Of a DNA stretch of 24,662 bases, positions 15,189 through 23,976 are shown one piece after another. The stretch comes from Anaerolineaceae bacterium UBA5365 (GTDB taxonomy: Bacteria; Chloroflexota; Anaerolineae; Anaerolineales; Anaerolineaceae): assembly GCA_002407905.1 (NCBI GenBank), contig DHPL01000026.1, forward strand, positions 30,834 to 55,495, given 5' to 3'. Position numbers and translations under genes: made by a program. The stretch's first letter is position 1; every line of letters starts with the position of its first letter. Under the pieces are notes generated by a model, which was not told the origin of the DNA, made no database searches, and saw only the letters and a list, made by a program, of their open reading frames with translations.

Positions 15189-16150
15189 CTGTATCTCATG
15201 CCAGATTCATTGATCAATTTAAAGGTTTCTGGCAAAACCACTTGCATCACGCCGGTCAAGCTGCCTTCGAGCTCCGCCCCAGCCGCCGCGGCATGGCCGC
15301 CGCCGCCAAATTTAAACGCGATTTTTGAAACATCAACGCCTTCGATGGAGCGCCAGCTAATCTTCACCCGCCCGCTTTCCTGCTCTACGAAAACCATCGT
15401 AACCACCGCGTCCGAGACGGAAGATAGAATATTGACCAGATCGGCATCATCATTATTAAAATACCCCGCCTGGATACGGTCATCCAAATTCAGGCTGGTC
15501 CATAGCAAGCCTTCCCGCAGGTTCAGGCGTTTGAGCGCCTGGCCCCAGTAACGAACATCGGCGGCCGTCCGGGTGACCAGGGTTTGATGGTAGGCTAGGT
15601 GCAGGTCCGCGCCTTTGTCTATCAGGTCGGCGGCCACGCGCAGGCAATTCGGGCCCACGTTCGAAGTTCTAAAACCCAGCGTGTCGGCCAGGATGCCGGT
15701 CAGAAGGGCATTCGCAACAGCAGCAGTGATGTTCAGTCCCCATTCAGGCAAGCGCTCGGCAAGAATCAGCGCCGTTGCTTCGGCGTCCTCAAGTACCAGA
15801 TTAATACGCCCAAAATTGAGATTGGTCTTGTGGTGGTCCACAACTAGATTCGGCACACGGCCCTGAAGCACTTCTCCGGTGCGCCGCTGGTCGCTGCAAT
15901 CAACCACAACCAGGCAGTCCGCGCCAGCCGGAACTTCTTTTCTCACCCGATCTGCGCCTTCAAGGTAGCTGTATTTCTCGTCTACATCGTCTTCGAGCAC
16001 TGTGGTAACCCGCTTGCCCGCATCCTCCAGCGCGAGTGCCAGACCTAACAAAGAACCGATGGCGTCCCCATCCGGCCGGATGTGCGAAACAATGGCTACA
16101 TGTTTGGCTTTGGCAAAAAGTTCCCTGATCTTCAGGTCGATATCACTCAT
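15185..16150 (-). CDS. DHH/DHHA1 phosphoesterase (NrnA-like nanoRNase/pAp phosphatase)
   Basis: A 321-residue DHH-family protein. The metal ligands are visible in SHIRPDGDAIGS (22-33), VVDCSDQ and VDHHKTN; the C-terminal DHHA1 domain shows KFGGGGHAAAAGAEL. The size and order match NrnA, which removes nucleotides from 2-5-mer RNAs and dephosphorylates pAp; activity on cyclic dinucleotides is known in longer relatives and is not implied here. A NrnA-like gene between rbfA and truB is common in many bacteria and supports the call. The ATG at 16150 has GAGG 6 bases upstream and overlaps the rbfA stop by 8 bases; a 19-residue longer frame starting inside rbfA was not used. Confidence 0.9.
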   Translation of the reverse strand: MSDIDLKIRELFAKAKHVAIVSHIRPDGDAIGSLLGLALALEDAGKRVTTVLEDDVDEKYSYLEGADRVRKEVPAGADCLVVVDCSDQRRTGEVLQGRVPNLVVDHHKTNLNFGRINLVLEDAEATALILAERLPEWGLNITAAVANALLTGILADTLGFRTSNVGPNCLRVAADLIDKGADLHLAYHQTLVTRTAADVRYWGQALKRLNLREGLLWTSLNLDDRIQAGYFNNDDADLVNILSSVSDAVVTMVFVEQESGRVKISWRSIEGVDVSKIAFKFGGGGHAAAAGAELEGSLTGVMQVVLPETFKLINESGMRYR

Positions 16151-16592
16151 CGCTTTCCTCACTTGCTTCGGCATCCTCCGCCTCAGCATCCTTAGGGTCT
16201 TCTTCATCGGCCATCGCAGGGTAGATGCTGCCGTCTTCCATGGGGATATCCCCCCGGATCTGGGCCAGAAGCGTGTCGATGCGGTCAGCGCGTTCCGGCG
16301 TTGGGTCCCAAAAGAAGCGCAGTTTGGGCATCAGGCGCAAGTCGATCTCGCCGGAGATCTCATACTTCAAAAACCCGCGGGCATGGTTCAAGCCAGCCAG
16401 AACTTCTTTTTCCCTGGCCTGGCCGCCTGGCGCCGAAACGTAGATGTTCGCGTAATCCAGCTCCCGGTCAACCTTCACGTCAGTGACGGTTACATCACTG
16501 AGCCGCGGATCTTCCATTTTGGTCAACAGCACCATCGCCAGCACTTCCTTGAAGCGGTCGTTGATGCGTTTCATTCTTAAGTTCGAGGGCAT
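16143..16592 (-). CDS. rbfA: Ribosome-binding factor A
   Basis: A 149-residue protein with the single KH-like RbfA domain (about 5-115), including RINDRFKEVLAMVL, DPRLSDVTVTDVKVDREL and LKYEISGEIDLRLMPKLRFFWD. RbfA helps late 30S maturation around the 16S 5' end and cold adaptation. The last 30 residues are a very acidic Glu/Asp/Ala tail not required by the fold. GGGAGG precedes the ATG by 4 bases. The gene is 15 bases after infB and its stop overlaps the DHH gene. Confidence 0.95.
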   Translation of the reverse strand: MPSNLRMKRINDRFKEVLAMVLLTKMEDPRLSDVTVTDVKVDRELDYANIYVSAPGGQAREKEVLAGLNHARGFLKYEISGEIDLRLMPKLRFFWDPTPERADRIDTLLAQIRGDIPMEDGSIYPAMADEEDPKDAEAEDAEASEESDE

Positions 16593-16607
16593 GAAACCTC
16601 CCGGCGT

Positions 16608-18389
16608 TTAGCCGCCAAATTTCTCCATGGTGAAGCATTCGATTACGTCGCCCACTTCAAAATCCTCGTAATTACGCAGGGTTATACCGCATTCCATCCC
16701 CTCGCGGACCTCGCGCACGTCATCTTTCTCACGCTTGATGTTGGTTACATCGGTGACTACCAGTTCCTTGCCGTCCCGCAGAACACGAGCCTGCGCATTC
16801 CGCCTGATCTCACCGCTGGCAACGCGGCAGCCTGCCGCTGTACCGCCTTTGGATACCTTGAAAACGGCCAGCACATTAGCCTTGCCCAAAAGCTTCTCAA
16901 CCATTTCCGGTTCCAACAGACCTTTAAGCGCTTTTTCCACATCCTCGATCAGCCGGTAGATGATCTTATACAGGCGGATTGAAACGCCTTCAGCCTCGGC
17001 CTGGCTGCGCGCGGTCTTCTCAACATCCACATCGAAGCCCAGAATGATGGCGTCGCTGGCTGCGGCCAACATTACATCGCTTTCGGTCACGCTGCCGGGT
17101 TCGGCATGCAGAATCTTCACGCGAATATCTTTTTCTTTCTTGCTCAGGTCTTCCAGCTCGTTCATGATGGGTTCAAGGCTGCCTTGCACGTCGGCCTTCA
17201 GGATCAGGCGCAATTCGCGTGCTTCACCAGCCTTCACCCGGCTGAAGAGCTCTTCGAGGGTGGCCCGGCGTGTACTGCGTTTAGCCTCGCGGGCCGCTTT
17301 TCGCTCGGCCACGATGCTGCGTGCCTCGCGTTCGTTTGGCACCGATTGGAAGAGGTCGCCGGCTTCCGGCAGGGCGCTAAGGCCCATCACTTTAACCGGG
17401 GTACTGGGCGAAGCCTTGCTTACACGCTTGCCGCGCTGATCGAACATGGCTTTGATCTTGCCAGAGCCTTCGCCCGCGACGATCACATCGCCCACTTTCA
17501 AGGTCCCGTTTTGCACCAAGAGCGTGGCCATTGGGCCGGTGGTTTTATCCAGTTTGGCTTCCACCACGGTCCCGATAGTACGGCCCTTGGGGTTGGCTTT
17601 GATGGTCAGGTTATCAGCTACCAGGGTAATCGTTTCCAGCAGGTCGTCCAAGCCTTTGCGCATTTTGGCGCTCACGGGCACCACAAAGGTATCGCCTTCC
17701 CATTCGTCGGGCTGCAGGCCAATATCGGCCAATTGAGTTTTGACCTTATCCAGATTGGCGTCCGGGCGGTCAATTTTATTCAGTGCGACAACGATGGGTA
17801 CCTGGGCGGCCTTGGCATGGTTGGCAGCCTCGCGGGTTTGGGGCTGAACGCCGTCATCCGCGGCCACCACCAGCACCACGATGTCCGCTCCCTGGGCACC
17901 GCGGGCGCGCATCGAAGAGAAGGCTGCGTGGCCTGGCGTATCCAAAAAGGTTACCAGGCGCTCTTTGTGCATCACCTGATAAGCGCCGATATGCTGGGTG
18001 ATGCCGCCAGCCTCTCCGCCGGCCACATCGGTATGCCGGATGGCATCCAGAAGCGTTGTCTTTCCATGGTCCACATGCCCTAGGATGGTCACAACAGGCG
18101 GGCGGTCTACCAAATCCTTGGGGTCTTCGTCTGCCAGTACCTGCCGCCACAGAGGCAGTTCGCCCAATTCCTCTACAACTTCTTCTTCCTGCTCCATTTG
18201 GGGGTCAAAACCCAGTTCGGCGGCAACAACCGAAGCCGTATCGTAGTCCACCTGCTGATTGATGCTGGCCATTACCCCATTGGCCATCAAAATCTTGATC
18301 ACCTGTACGGGGCTGCTATTCAATTGGCCAGCTAAATCACGAACGGTCAGGCTGTAAGGGAGTTGAATTGTTTTCGTTTCATTGCCCAT
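16608..18389 (-). CDS. infB: Translation initiation factor IF-2, short form
   Basis: A 593-residue IF-2, the GTPase that places fMet-tRNA on the 30S subunit and joins the 50S. One IF2_N module (about 5-55) is followed almost directly by the G domain: GHVDHGKTT (G1), DTPGHAAF (G3), NKID (G4) and SAK (G5). Domain II, domain III and the C-terminal fMet-tRNA-binding domain follow, ending in [15 protein letters not shown]. The long charged N-terminal region found in many bacteria (E. coli IF-2 has 890 residues) is missing. GAGG lies 5 bases before the ATG. It is placed between rnpM and rbfA as usual. Confidence 0.97.
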   Translation of the reverse strand: MGNETKTIQLPYSLTVRDLAGQLNSSPVQVIKILMANGVMASINQQVDYDTASVVAAELGFDPQMEQEEEVVEELGELPLWRQVLADEDPKDLVDRPPVVTILGHVDHGKTTLLDAIRHTDVAGGEAGGITQHIGAYQVMHKERLVTFLDTPGHAAFSSMRARGAQGADIVVLVVAADDGVQPQTREAANHAKAAQVPIVVALNKIDRPDANLDKVKTQLADIGLQPDEWEGDTFVVPVSAKMRKGLDDLLETITLVADNLTIKANPKGRTIGTVVEAKLDKTTGPMATLLVQNGTLKVGDVIVAGEGSGKIKAMFDQRGKRVSKASPSTPVKVMGLSALPEAGDLFQSVPNEREARSIVAERKAAREAKRSTRRATLEELFSRVKAGEARELRLILKADVQGSLEPIMNELEDLSKKEKDIRVKILHAEPGSVTESDVMLAAASDAIILGFDVDVEKTARSQAEAEGVSIRLYKIIYRLIEDVEKALKGLLEPEMVEKLLGKANVLAVFKVSKGGTAAGCRVASGEIRRNAQARVLRDGKELVVTDVTNIKREKDDVREVREGMECGITLRNYEDFEVGDVIECFTMEKFGG

Positions 18390-18428
18390 GCAATCCTCGT
18401 TTCTCCTTGAGCATGAGCAAGGCGGTCA

Positions 18429-18779
18429 TTAAATCAGATCCGCGCCCTCATGCGATCCTTCGGTTGGGGGCTGAGCCTCGGTTTTAGCCTCGGGCTCAGC
18501 CGGCAACTGATCCATATACTTTGTTAAGTGTTCCAGGTCGCCTGCGCTCAAACTGGTGCGCAGCGCGGCCGCCAAATTGCCCTTGAGTGCCTTGGTCCAG
18601 CAAGAGCGCTGGTCATGCAAGTAAGCCCCGCGCCCGTTCAGCTTCATGCTGGGGTCCACCAGCACACCTTCCGGGCTGCGCACGATGCGGATGAGATTAC
18701 GCTTGGCAAGCACCTCGCGGCATCCCACGCATGTGCGTTGGGGTACATGCTTTGGCTTAAAGCTTTTTTTTGCGGCCAC
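18429..18779 (-). CDS. rnpM: YlxR/RnpM family RNA-binding protein
   Basis: A 116-residue member of the YlxR (DUF448) family, recently named RnpM for its action on RNase P. The family core RTCVGCREVLAKRNLIRIVR (15-34) and NGRGAYLH are present. About 30 C-terminal residues form an acidic low-complexity tail. The GTG at 18779 is the start; the ribosome site is weak. The start is 24 bases after the nusA stop. An uninterrupted run of eight A (18764-18771 on this strand) covers codons 3-6 and is a possible slippage point. The location between nusA and infB is the standard one for this family. Confidence 0.92.
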   Translation of the reverse strand: MAAKKSFKPKHVPQRTCVGCREVLAKRNLIRIVRSPEGVLVDPSMKLNGRGAYLHDQRSCWTKALKGNLAAALRTSLSAGDLEHLTKYMDQLPAEPEAKTEAQPPTEGSHEGADLI

Positions 18780-18803
18780 CTTTAACTATCGCTGTTTTGC
18801 GAC

Positions 18804-20729
18804 CTACCATTCATCCCAACTGTCATCGTCGCGGCCATGCCGTCTAACGATGTCAGTGTCCTTATCCGGGTCGTACTCCACAGTATAACCCTTTTTCTTC
18901 TTGGCAGCCTTCTTGCCCTTGCGTGCTCCTGCGCTGAAAGCCTGCTCTTCTTCCTCGTCCTGTTCGCGGGTATCGCTGGCCCGGCGCACGGATTCCATGC
19001 GGAAGAGTTCTTCAAAGCTCTTCTCTTCCACCGGCTCCGGTTCTTCCTCAACCACTGCCTCTTCAAGTACGGCTACAGGTTCCGGCTCAGCCATCACTGG
19101 CTCAACTTCAACTGCAGGTAACTCTTCTGCCACGGTTTCAACAACAGCTTCAGGCCCGATTGTGGGCGCAGTCTCCTCAACGGGTTCCGGTGTTTCCTCA
19201 ACTGCTTCCGGTTCCGGCTCTTGGATCGCCGGGAACTCATACTCGTCAATCAAGACCTGCAGCTCTTCATGGGCTTTGGGGCCAATGCCGTTGTAGGCGA
19301 GCAATGCATCCGGGTCCAGCTTTGTGGTCAGGATCAGATCGCCAAAACTTTCCAGGCCATTTTCCTGCAAAATCACCGCCAGGTGTTCGCGAAGTTCAGG
19401 CATATCCACCAGGGGCATTTCAAAAGCCCGGGCGTCGATGCTCTCGCGTACGGCCTTCACGCGGGCTGCTTCAGCATCCTCGATAGCCTTGCGGTCGGCT
19501 TCGCCGCGTTTTTCAACGCGGTCAACAAAGCGTGCCAGCGTGGCGCTATCGTCCAGGGAGAGCGTCCGCCCTTCTTCCTTCATGCCCAAAAGCGTTTGCA
19601 CGCGGGCCATGTTTTCAGCTTCGTTCGCCGCCATTTCAGCCAGGCTGCTGTCTTCACGCAGTTTGACCAGGGCATGGCCAGCGGCCTCAGTAACGCTCAT
19701 AATGTCAATGCGCCAGCCGGTCAGCTTGGCAGCCAGACGGGCATTCTGCCCTTCCCGGCCGATAGCCAGGCTTAATTGGTCTTCCGGGACCACCACGGTG
19801 GCAGTTTTATTGTCGCCGGCGCCATGGTTCAGATAAACGCCGCTCACCCGCGCCGGGCTGATGGCCTTGCTGATGTAAACCGCGGCGTCCGGGCTCCACT
19901 CGATCACATCGATCTTCTCATCGTGCAACTCGCGCACGATAGCCTGGATGCGCACACCCCGCTGGCCCACGCAGGCGCCTACCGGGTCAATGCCCATTTG
20001 CGTGGCGCTCACGGCCACTTTGGCACGCTGGCCTGGCTCGCGGGCGATGCTGCGAATCTCAACGATGCCATGATAGATCTCGGGCACTTCATTTTCCAGC
20101 AGGCGGCGCAGGAAATTCCGGTGCGCCCGGCTGAGTAAGATTTGCAGGCCCTTGGGGCTATCCTTAACTTCGTAAACATAGGCGCGGATGCGGTCATGCA
20201 CTCTAAAGCGTTCGGAAGGAATCATGTCCTTGCGCAGCATGGTGCCTTCGGCCTTGAGGTCCAGCCCAATCGTCGCCTGGCGGCTATTAACCGCCTGCAC
20301 GATGCCGCTGATAATCTCACCAACCTGCTTTCCGAAGAACTCGAATTGGGAAGCTTTTTCTGCGTCGCGGATCTTCTGCTGAATGCCCTGGCGCGCGGTT
20401 TGCGCGGCGATGCGGCCGAAGTTCTCGGGGGTGCTATCCACCATCACCAGGTCGCCCAGCTCGCAGTTGGGGTCCACCTTGCGGGCTTCTTCCAGCAATA
20501 CTTCGGTTCGCGGGTCGAAGATATCGTCCGTTACCTCTTTTTCGGCAAAGACTTTTACGCTGCCCTTTTCAAGGTCGATCTCCACCCTTACATCCTGGGC
20601 TGTACTGGCTCCCACGCTCTTGCGATAGGCTGAAACCATGGCGGCTTCAATGGCGCCCATGATCGTCTCACGCGGGAGGCCCTTTTCTTCCAGGACTTCG
20701 TTGAAGGCTAAGGCAAATTCACTTTTCAT
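18804..20729 (-). CDS. nusA: Transcription termination/antitermination factor NusA
   Basis: A 641-residue NusA that binds RNA polymerase and modulates pausing, termination and antitermination. Order: N-terminal polymerase-binding domain (about 1-125), S1 domain (about 130-200), KH1/KH2 (about 205-350, with [12 protein letters not shown] and [14 protein letters not shown]), then a helical segment and a helix-hairpin-helix unit containing [15 protein letters not shown] near 480-500. The remaining 130 or so residues are an unusual tail: a Glu/Pro/Val-rich stretch, a basic KKAAKKKK block, and a closing [10 protein letters not shown]...WDEW segment. The ATG at 20729 is chosen because GGTGGAG lies about 10 bases upstream; a longer frame starting at 20768 would include the leader. 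First gene of the train; no rimP precedes it. Confidence 0.96.
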   Translation of the reverse strand: MKSEFALAFNEVLEEKGLPRETIMGAIEAAMVSAYRKSVGASTAQDVRVEIDLEKGSVKVFAEKEVTDDIFDPRTEVLLEEARKVDPNCELGDLVMVDSTPENFGRIAAQTARQGIQQKIRDAEKASQFEFFGKQVGEIISGIVQAVNSRQATIGLDLKAEGTMLRKDMIPSERFRVHDRIRAYVYEVKDSPKGLQILLSRAHRNFLRRLLENEVPEIYHGIVEIRSIAREPGQRAKVAVSATQMGIDPVGACVGQRGVRIQAIVRELHDEKIDVIEWSPDAAVYISKAISPARVSGVYLNHGAGDNKTATVVVPEDQLSLAIGREGQNARLAAKLTGWRIDIMSVTEAAGHALVKLREDSSLAEMAANEAENMARVQTLLGMKEEGRTLSLDDSATLARFVDRVEKRGEADRKAIEDAEAARVKAVRESIDARAFEMPLVDMPELREHLAVILQENGLESFGDLILTTKLDPDALLAYNGIGPKAHEELQVLIDEYEFPAIQEPEPEAVEETPEPVEETAPTIGPEAVVETVAEELPAVEVEPVMAEPEPVAVLEEAVVEEEPEPVEEKSFEELFRMESVRRASDTREQDEEEEQAFSAGARKGKKAAKKKKGYTVEYDPDKDTDIVRRHGRDDDSWDEW

Positions 20730-20760
20730 TTCTTTCTTACTCCACCTTTTGCGGCTGTGG

Positions 20761-20810
20761 CTTTTCAAACAAAAAAGTGGACCTGCCGCCCACTTTTCAA
20801 ATTGAAAAGT
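20761..20810 (-). promoter_or_regulatory. Attenuator-like leader of nusA with a terminator hairpin
   Basis: On the minus-strand transcript four segments occur in order: ACTTTTCAA (20810-20802), TTGAAAAGTGG (20800-20790 over its full length), CCACTTTT (20780-20773) and TTGAAAAG (20768-20761). Segment 2 pairs with 3 (8 bp, 9-base loop) followed by a T-rich TTGTTT, which makes a terminator. Segment 1 can instead pair with 2, or with 4 enclosing the hairpin. These pairings exclude each other, as in an attenuator. It lies 32-81 bases before the nusA start codon. Confidence 0.55.
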
Positions 20811-20830
20811 ATTCGTTTCTTACGGGCTGT

Positions 20831-20859
20831 ATCTTAGCATACGGACGAGAAATATGCAA
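20831..20859 (-). promoter_or_regulatory. Candidate nusA operon promoter
   Basis: TTGCAT (20859-20854) and TAAGAT (20836-20831) are spaced by 17 bases, and TGC directly before the second box makes an extended -10. Each hexamer is imperfect. A start site near 20824 would give a leader of about 95 bases that contains the whole attenuator-like structure. Confidence 0.4.
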
Positions 20860-21152
20860 GTAACTGAATGGGTCCAACACCGTGAGACCCTGGGGGTCAG
20901 TGATGGTTACTTCCAATATTAATGGCTTGAAAAAGAATGCCACTTTCCGTCTGTTCTGTATCTGCCACCGATTGGAATTCTTCACGCTGCATGAATCTCC
21001 ATTTCATCGCTTAAGTTATAATATGTGCAGGATATTAAACAATCCTTAATATTCTGAGTTTCGTTGCGCCAGGCGGGTTAAAGTCCAATCGTAATTTTTC
21101 GGAACATATGCAATTGAATAAGTACATGATCTAGAAAAGGCGGGAAGAAATC
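20860..21152. other. Divergent intergenic region between nusA and the NBR1-Ig lipoprotein gene
   Basis: Together with the nusA leader this is a gene-free stretch of 423 bases (20730-21152) that is more AT-rich than its surroundings. Beyond the sites listed separately I see a weak 5-bp inverted repeat (GGGTC 20870-20874 with GACCC 20886-20890). A minus-strand open frame of 62 codons (20797-20985) overlaps the nusA promoter and leader and has no recognisable protein features. Confidence 0.5.
21017..21022 (+). promoter_or_regulatory. Candidate -10 box for the NBR1-Ig lipoprotein gene
   Basis: A perfect TATAAT occurs 130 bases before the ATG at 21153 in an AT-rich stretch. No clear -35 box is visible. 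If used, the leader would be about 125 bases. Other promoters nearer the gene cannot be excluded. Confidence 0.3.
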
Positions 21153-22163
21153 ATGAAAAAAACTGCGCGAATTTGCATTGTGATCATTACTTTGGCAGTA
21201 CTTTCTTCGGCTTGTATGCCTACACCAACGGTGGATACCAAAAGCGTTGAGCTCGCTTCCACCGCGGTGATGGAGACCGCAATAGCGGTCGTAAAGCAAA
21301 CAAAGGAATCCGAGGTAAGTGAAGCGGCGCCAACACCCACAACGGCGGCAACGGTTGAACCTACAGCTGTGGTACCCACCGTCACACCGATCCCTACCAA
21401 AACTCCCCTTCCCACAGCCCAGCCAACAGCAACCGAAGTACCTACTCCGGCCGTTCCATGTAATAAAGCGTCCTTCGTCAAAGACGTTAGCATTCCAGAC
21501 GGTCAGGAAATGAAACCCGAAGAAAGCTTTATTAAAACATGGCGGATCACGAATGCCGGAAGCTGTACCTGGACTTCAGCCTACCAGCTGGTTTATTCGA
21601 ATGGGGAGAGAATGTCCGCACCGGCAAGTGTCAATATTACCGGCAATATTCAGCCTGGCGCCTCAATGGACGTCTCTGTTCAATTGATCAGCCCCAAAGC
21701 GGATGGATCCTATACCGCGTACTTCCTCCTGAAAGCTGCCGATGGGACGATTTTTGGGGTGGGTAATAATAACAATCCACTCAGTGCAGTGATCAAAGTT
21801 AAGAAACCAAAGGTTCGAGAACCTCTCCCAACGCCTAGGCCTGAAAAAGCCTGTGAAGTGCATGACAACACGATTGAGAATATGTCGGTGGATGGCCGCT
21901 TTGACGTGGTAGCAACGCTTAATAATACGGGGTCAAAAACCTGGTCAGCTGACTTTGTCTTATCTCCAACGGTTGGAAGGGATTATCTTGAAGACACTTT
22001 CTATGGCATTCCAAGCGCAATTAAGACTGGCCAGGAGTTTTCCATCCGGATAGAAGGGTATGATCCAGACCTGGGGCAGCGAGGCATCAGAATCGTCTGG
22101 GAGCTCAAGGACCCGAATGCAAATTGGGAAACTTATTGTCAATTTGAAACCCTGTACGACTAG
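21153..22163 (+). CDS. Lipoprotein with NBR1-type Ig-like domain
   Basis: A 336-residue secreted lipoprotein. The signal peptide ends in SSAC, giving lipidated Cys21. Residues of about 58-103 are a Pro/Thr-rich linker of the kind found between surface lipoproteins and their folded domains. Domain 1 (about 105-215) has the bacterial NBR1 Ig-like pattern: FVKDVSIPDGQEMKPEESF, TWRITNAGSCTWT and GSYTAYFLLKAADGTIFGVG. Domain 2 (about 230-336) is a second beta-sandwich with paired Cys (CEV... and YCQFE) and only loose similarity to the first. Such domains are common in Chloroflexota surface proteins; the binding partner is unknown. The purine-rich GGCGGGAAGAAA before the ATG serves as ribosome site. 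A strong terminator follows. Confidence 0.85.
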   Translation: MKKTARICIVIITLAVLSSACMPTPTVDTKSVELASTAVMETAIAVVKQTKESEVSEAAPTPTTAATVEPTAVVPTVTPIPTKTPLPTAQPTATEVPTPAVPCNKASFVKDVSIPDGQEMKPEESFIKTWRITNAGSCTWTSAYQLVYSNGERMSAPASVNITGNIQPGASMDVSVQLISPKADGSYTAYFLLKAADGTIFGVGNNNNPLSAVIKVKKPKVREPLPTPRPEKACEVHDNTIENMSVDGRFDVVATLNNTGSKTWSADFVLSPTVGRDYLEDTFYGIPSAIKTGQEFSIRIEGYDPDLGQRGIRIVWELKDPNANWETYCQFETLYD

Positions 22164-22241
22164 CAGCTTCAGGTTATAGTCTTCCTTGTCCAAAGCATTT
22201 GGTTTTCGGCTGGTTGACTGCCGGAGCACAACCCATTTCTG

Positions 22242-22275
22242 AACCGAGCTGCCTGACAGCTCGGTTAGTTTTCTT
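22242..22275 (+). terminator. Intrinsic terminator of the NBR1-Ig lipoprotein gene
   Basis: A perfect 10-bp stem, AACCGAGCTG (22242-22251) with CAGCTCGGTT (22257-22266), closes a 5-base loop and is followed by AGTTTTCTT. It lies 78 bases after the stop codon and well before the promoter of the next gene. Confidence 0.85.
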
Positions 22276-22348
22276 AATCCAAGCCTCCGAGAATACTGGC
22301 TGGGGCGATGACAGCCGTTCCAAGCTACATTTACCCTTCATCCCCCTG

Positions 22349-22354
22349 TATAAT
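22349..22354 (+). promoter_or_regulatory. Candidate -10 box of the GH13 gene
   Basis: A perfect TATAAT is placed 24 bases before the TTG start. Transcription from about 22361 would give a short leader containing the AAGGAGG at 22368-22374. There is no good -35 box at the usual distance. Confidence 0.5.
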
Positions 22355-22378
22355 TCTAAAAGTTGCAAGGAGGCTCTC

Positions 22379-23974
22379 TTGACAAAAGATAAGCTATGGT
22401 GGAAAAACGGGATCATTTACCAAATTTACCCGCGGTCCTTCCAGGATAGCAATGCCGATGGCATTGGGGACTTGCAAGGCATCATCACCCGCCTGCCCTA
22501 CCTGCAGGACCTTGGCGTGGACGCGATATGGCTCTCGCCCATTTATCCCTCCCCGAACGTGGATTTTGGCTACGATGTAGCCAACTACGAAGACATCAGC
22601 CCCCAATACGGCACCATGGCCGATTTCGACACCTTGGTGGCCGAAGCGCATAAGCGCGGCCTGCGCGTGATCCTGGACCTGGTTTACAACCACAGCTCTG
22701 ACCGGCATCCCTGGTTCATCGAATCGCAGAAATCCAGAAACAACCCCTATCACGACTGGTACATCTGGCGCGACCCAGCCCCAGGCGGCAAGGCGCCGAA
22801 CAACTGGCTTTCCACATTTGGCGGCAGCGCCTGGCGATACAACCCAAAACGCGGTCAATACTATTACCATATGTTCACCCCGGAACAGCCCGACCTCAAC
22901 TGGCGCAACCCCGCGATGCGCGCGGCGCTCCTGGGCAATATGCGCTTTTGGCTGGAGCGCGGCGTGGATGGGTTTCGGCTGGACGTCTTCAATAACTTCT
23001 TTAAGGATCCTGAATTCAGGGACAATCCCAGCTACAAAAACCTGGGCTTGCGGCCCTTTGATTGGCAGGACCACCGCTACGATACAGCCCATCAGGACAT
23101 GTACCCCCTGCTCAGGGAGATGCGCTCCCTGCTGGATGAATACCCCGAGCGTTACGCCGTTGGCGAGACCTTCCTCTCCGACCCGGCAATTGCCCGTACT
23201 TACATCGGGGCGGACCTTTTTCACGCTGGCTTCAACTTTAACTACACGCGTACACCCTGGAATGCCCGTGCCTTCGGCAACGCCATCCAATATTGGGATG
23301 CCCTCCATGGCGATGGCGCCTGGCCCAATTGGGTACTCAATAACCACGATGTCCCCCGCAGCGCCACCCGCTACCAGGCCGACGATGCTGACCGCAAGCT
23401 CAAACTATTGATCAGCATGCACCTCACCCTGCGGGGAACGCCATTTCTGTATTATGGCGAAGAAATCGGCATGCGCGACATAAAAGTGACCCGGGGCCAG
23501 ATCCAGGACCCTGTTGGCAGGCGCTACTGGCCGTTTTACAAAGGGCGTGATGGCTGCCGCAGCCCGATGCAATGGAACGCTGAGGCCTATGCCGGCTTCA
23601 GCACCCGCCGGACCTGGTTGAAAGTCAACCCGGATTATCCTCAGCGCAACCTGGCGGCCCAGAAACGCGATCCCAATTCGCTGTACCACTTCTATAAAGC
23701 CCTGATCGCCCTACGCAAGCTTCACCCGGCGCTGAATAGCGGCCAAATGCGCTTGCTGGACCAGGAAAACCCGCACCTTTTGGTATATGAACGCGAGGCT
23801 GAGGATGAAAAACTGCTCGTGGCGCTTAACTTTTCCATTCGTCCTCAGAGCCTGACTATCCCCGAGGCCTACTCCCGGCTGCTTTTTCCAGCGGATAAAC
23901 AGGAAATCGTGCTCGATGCACAAGGCCATCTATTGACCCTTCCGGGCTGGGAGGCCGCGATCCTCGCGGTTTAA
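22379..23974 (+). CDS. GH13 alpha-glucosidase (alpha-amylase family)
   Basis: A 531-residue cytoplasmic enzyme with the (beta/alpha)8 barrel of family GH13. The four conserved regions are DLVYNH (100-105), GFRLDV with nucleophile D202, VGET with acid/base E263, and NNHDV with H323-D324. The opening WWKNGIIYQIYPRSFQDSN and the absence of a signal peptide fit alpha-glucosidase/oligo-1,6-glucosidase enzymes that split maltose- or isomaltose-type oligosaccharides; a sucrose- or trehalose-active relative is possible. The frame is open from 22199, but that region contains the terminator and promoter. The TTG at 22379 has AAGGAGG a few bases upstream and matches the usual N-terminus. The next gene starts 2 bases after its stop. 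Confidence 0.93.
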   Translation: MTKDKLWWKNGIIYQIYPRSFQDSNADGIGDLQGIITRLPYLQDLGVDAIWLSPIYPSPNVDFGYDVANYEDISPQYGTMADFDTLVAEAHKRGLRVILDLVYNHSSDRHPWFIESQKSRNNPYHDWYIWRDPAPGGKAPNNWLSTFGGSAWRYNPKRGQYYYHMFTPEQPDLNWRNPAMRAALLGNMRFWLERGVDGFRLDVFNNFFKDPEFRDNPSYKNLGLRPFDWQDHRYDTAHQDMYPLLREMRSLLDEYPERYAVGETFLSDPAIARTYIGADLFHAGFNFNYTRTPWNARAFGNAIQYWDALHGDGAWPNWVLNNHDVPRSATRYQADDADRKLKLLISMHLTLRGTPFLYYGEEIGMRDIKVTRGQIQDPVGRRYWPFYKGRDGCRSPMQWNAEAYAGFSTRRTWLKVNPDYPQRNLAAQKRDPNSLYHFYKALIALRKLHPALNSGQMRLLDQENPHLLVYEREAEDEKLLVALNFSIRPQSLTIPEAYSRLLFPADKQEIVLDAQGHLLTLPGWEAAILAV

Positions 23975-23976
23975 GC

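Noticed and set aside
17106..18083. 325-codon + strand frame opposite infB
   Set aside because: It covers the IF-2 G domain in antisense and shows no protein family features.
20797..20985. 62-codon minus-strand frame upstream of nusA
   Set aside because: It overlaps the candidate promoter and leader hairpin, has no ribosome site and no recognisable protein features. A leader peptide is conceivable but not supported.
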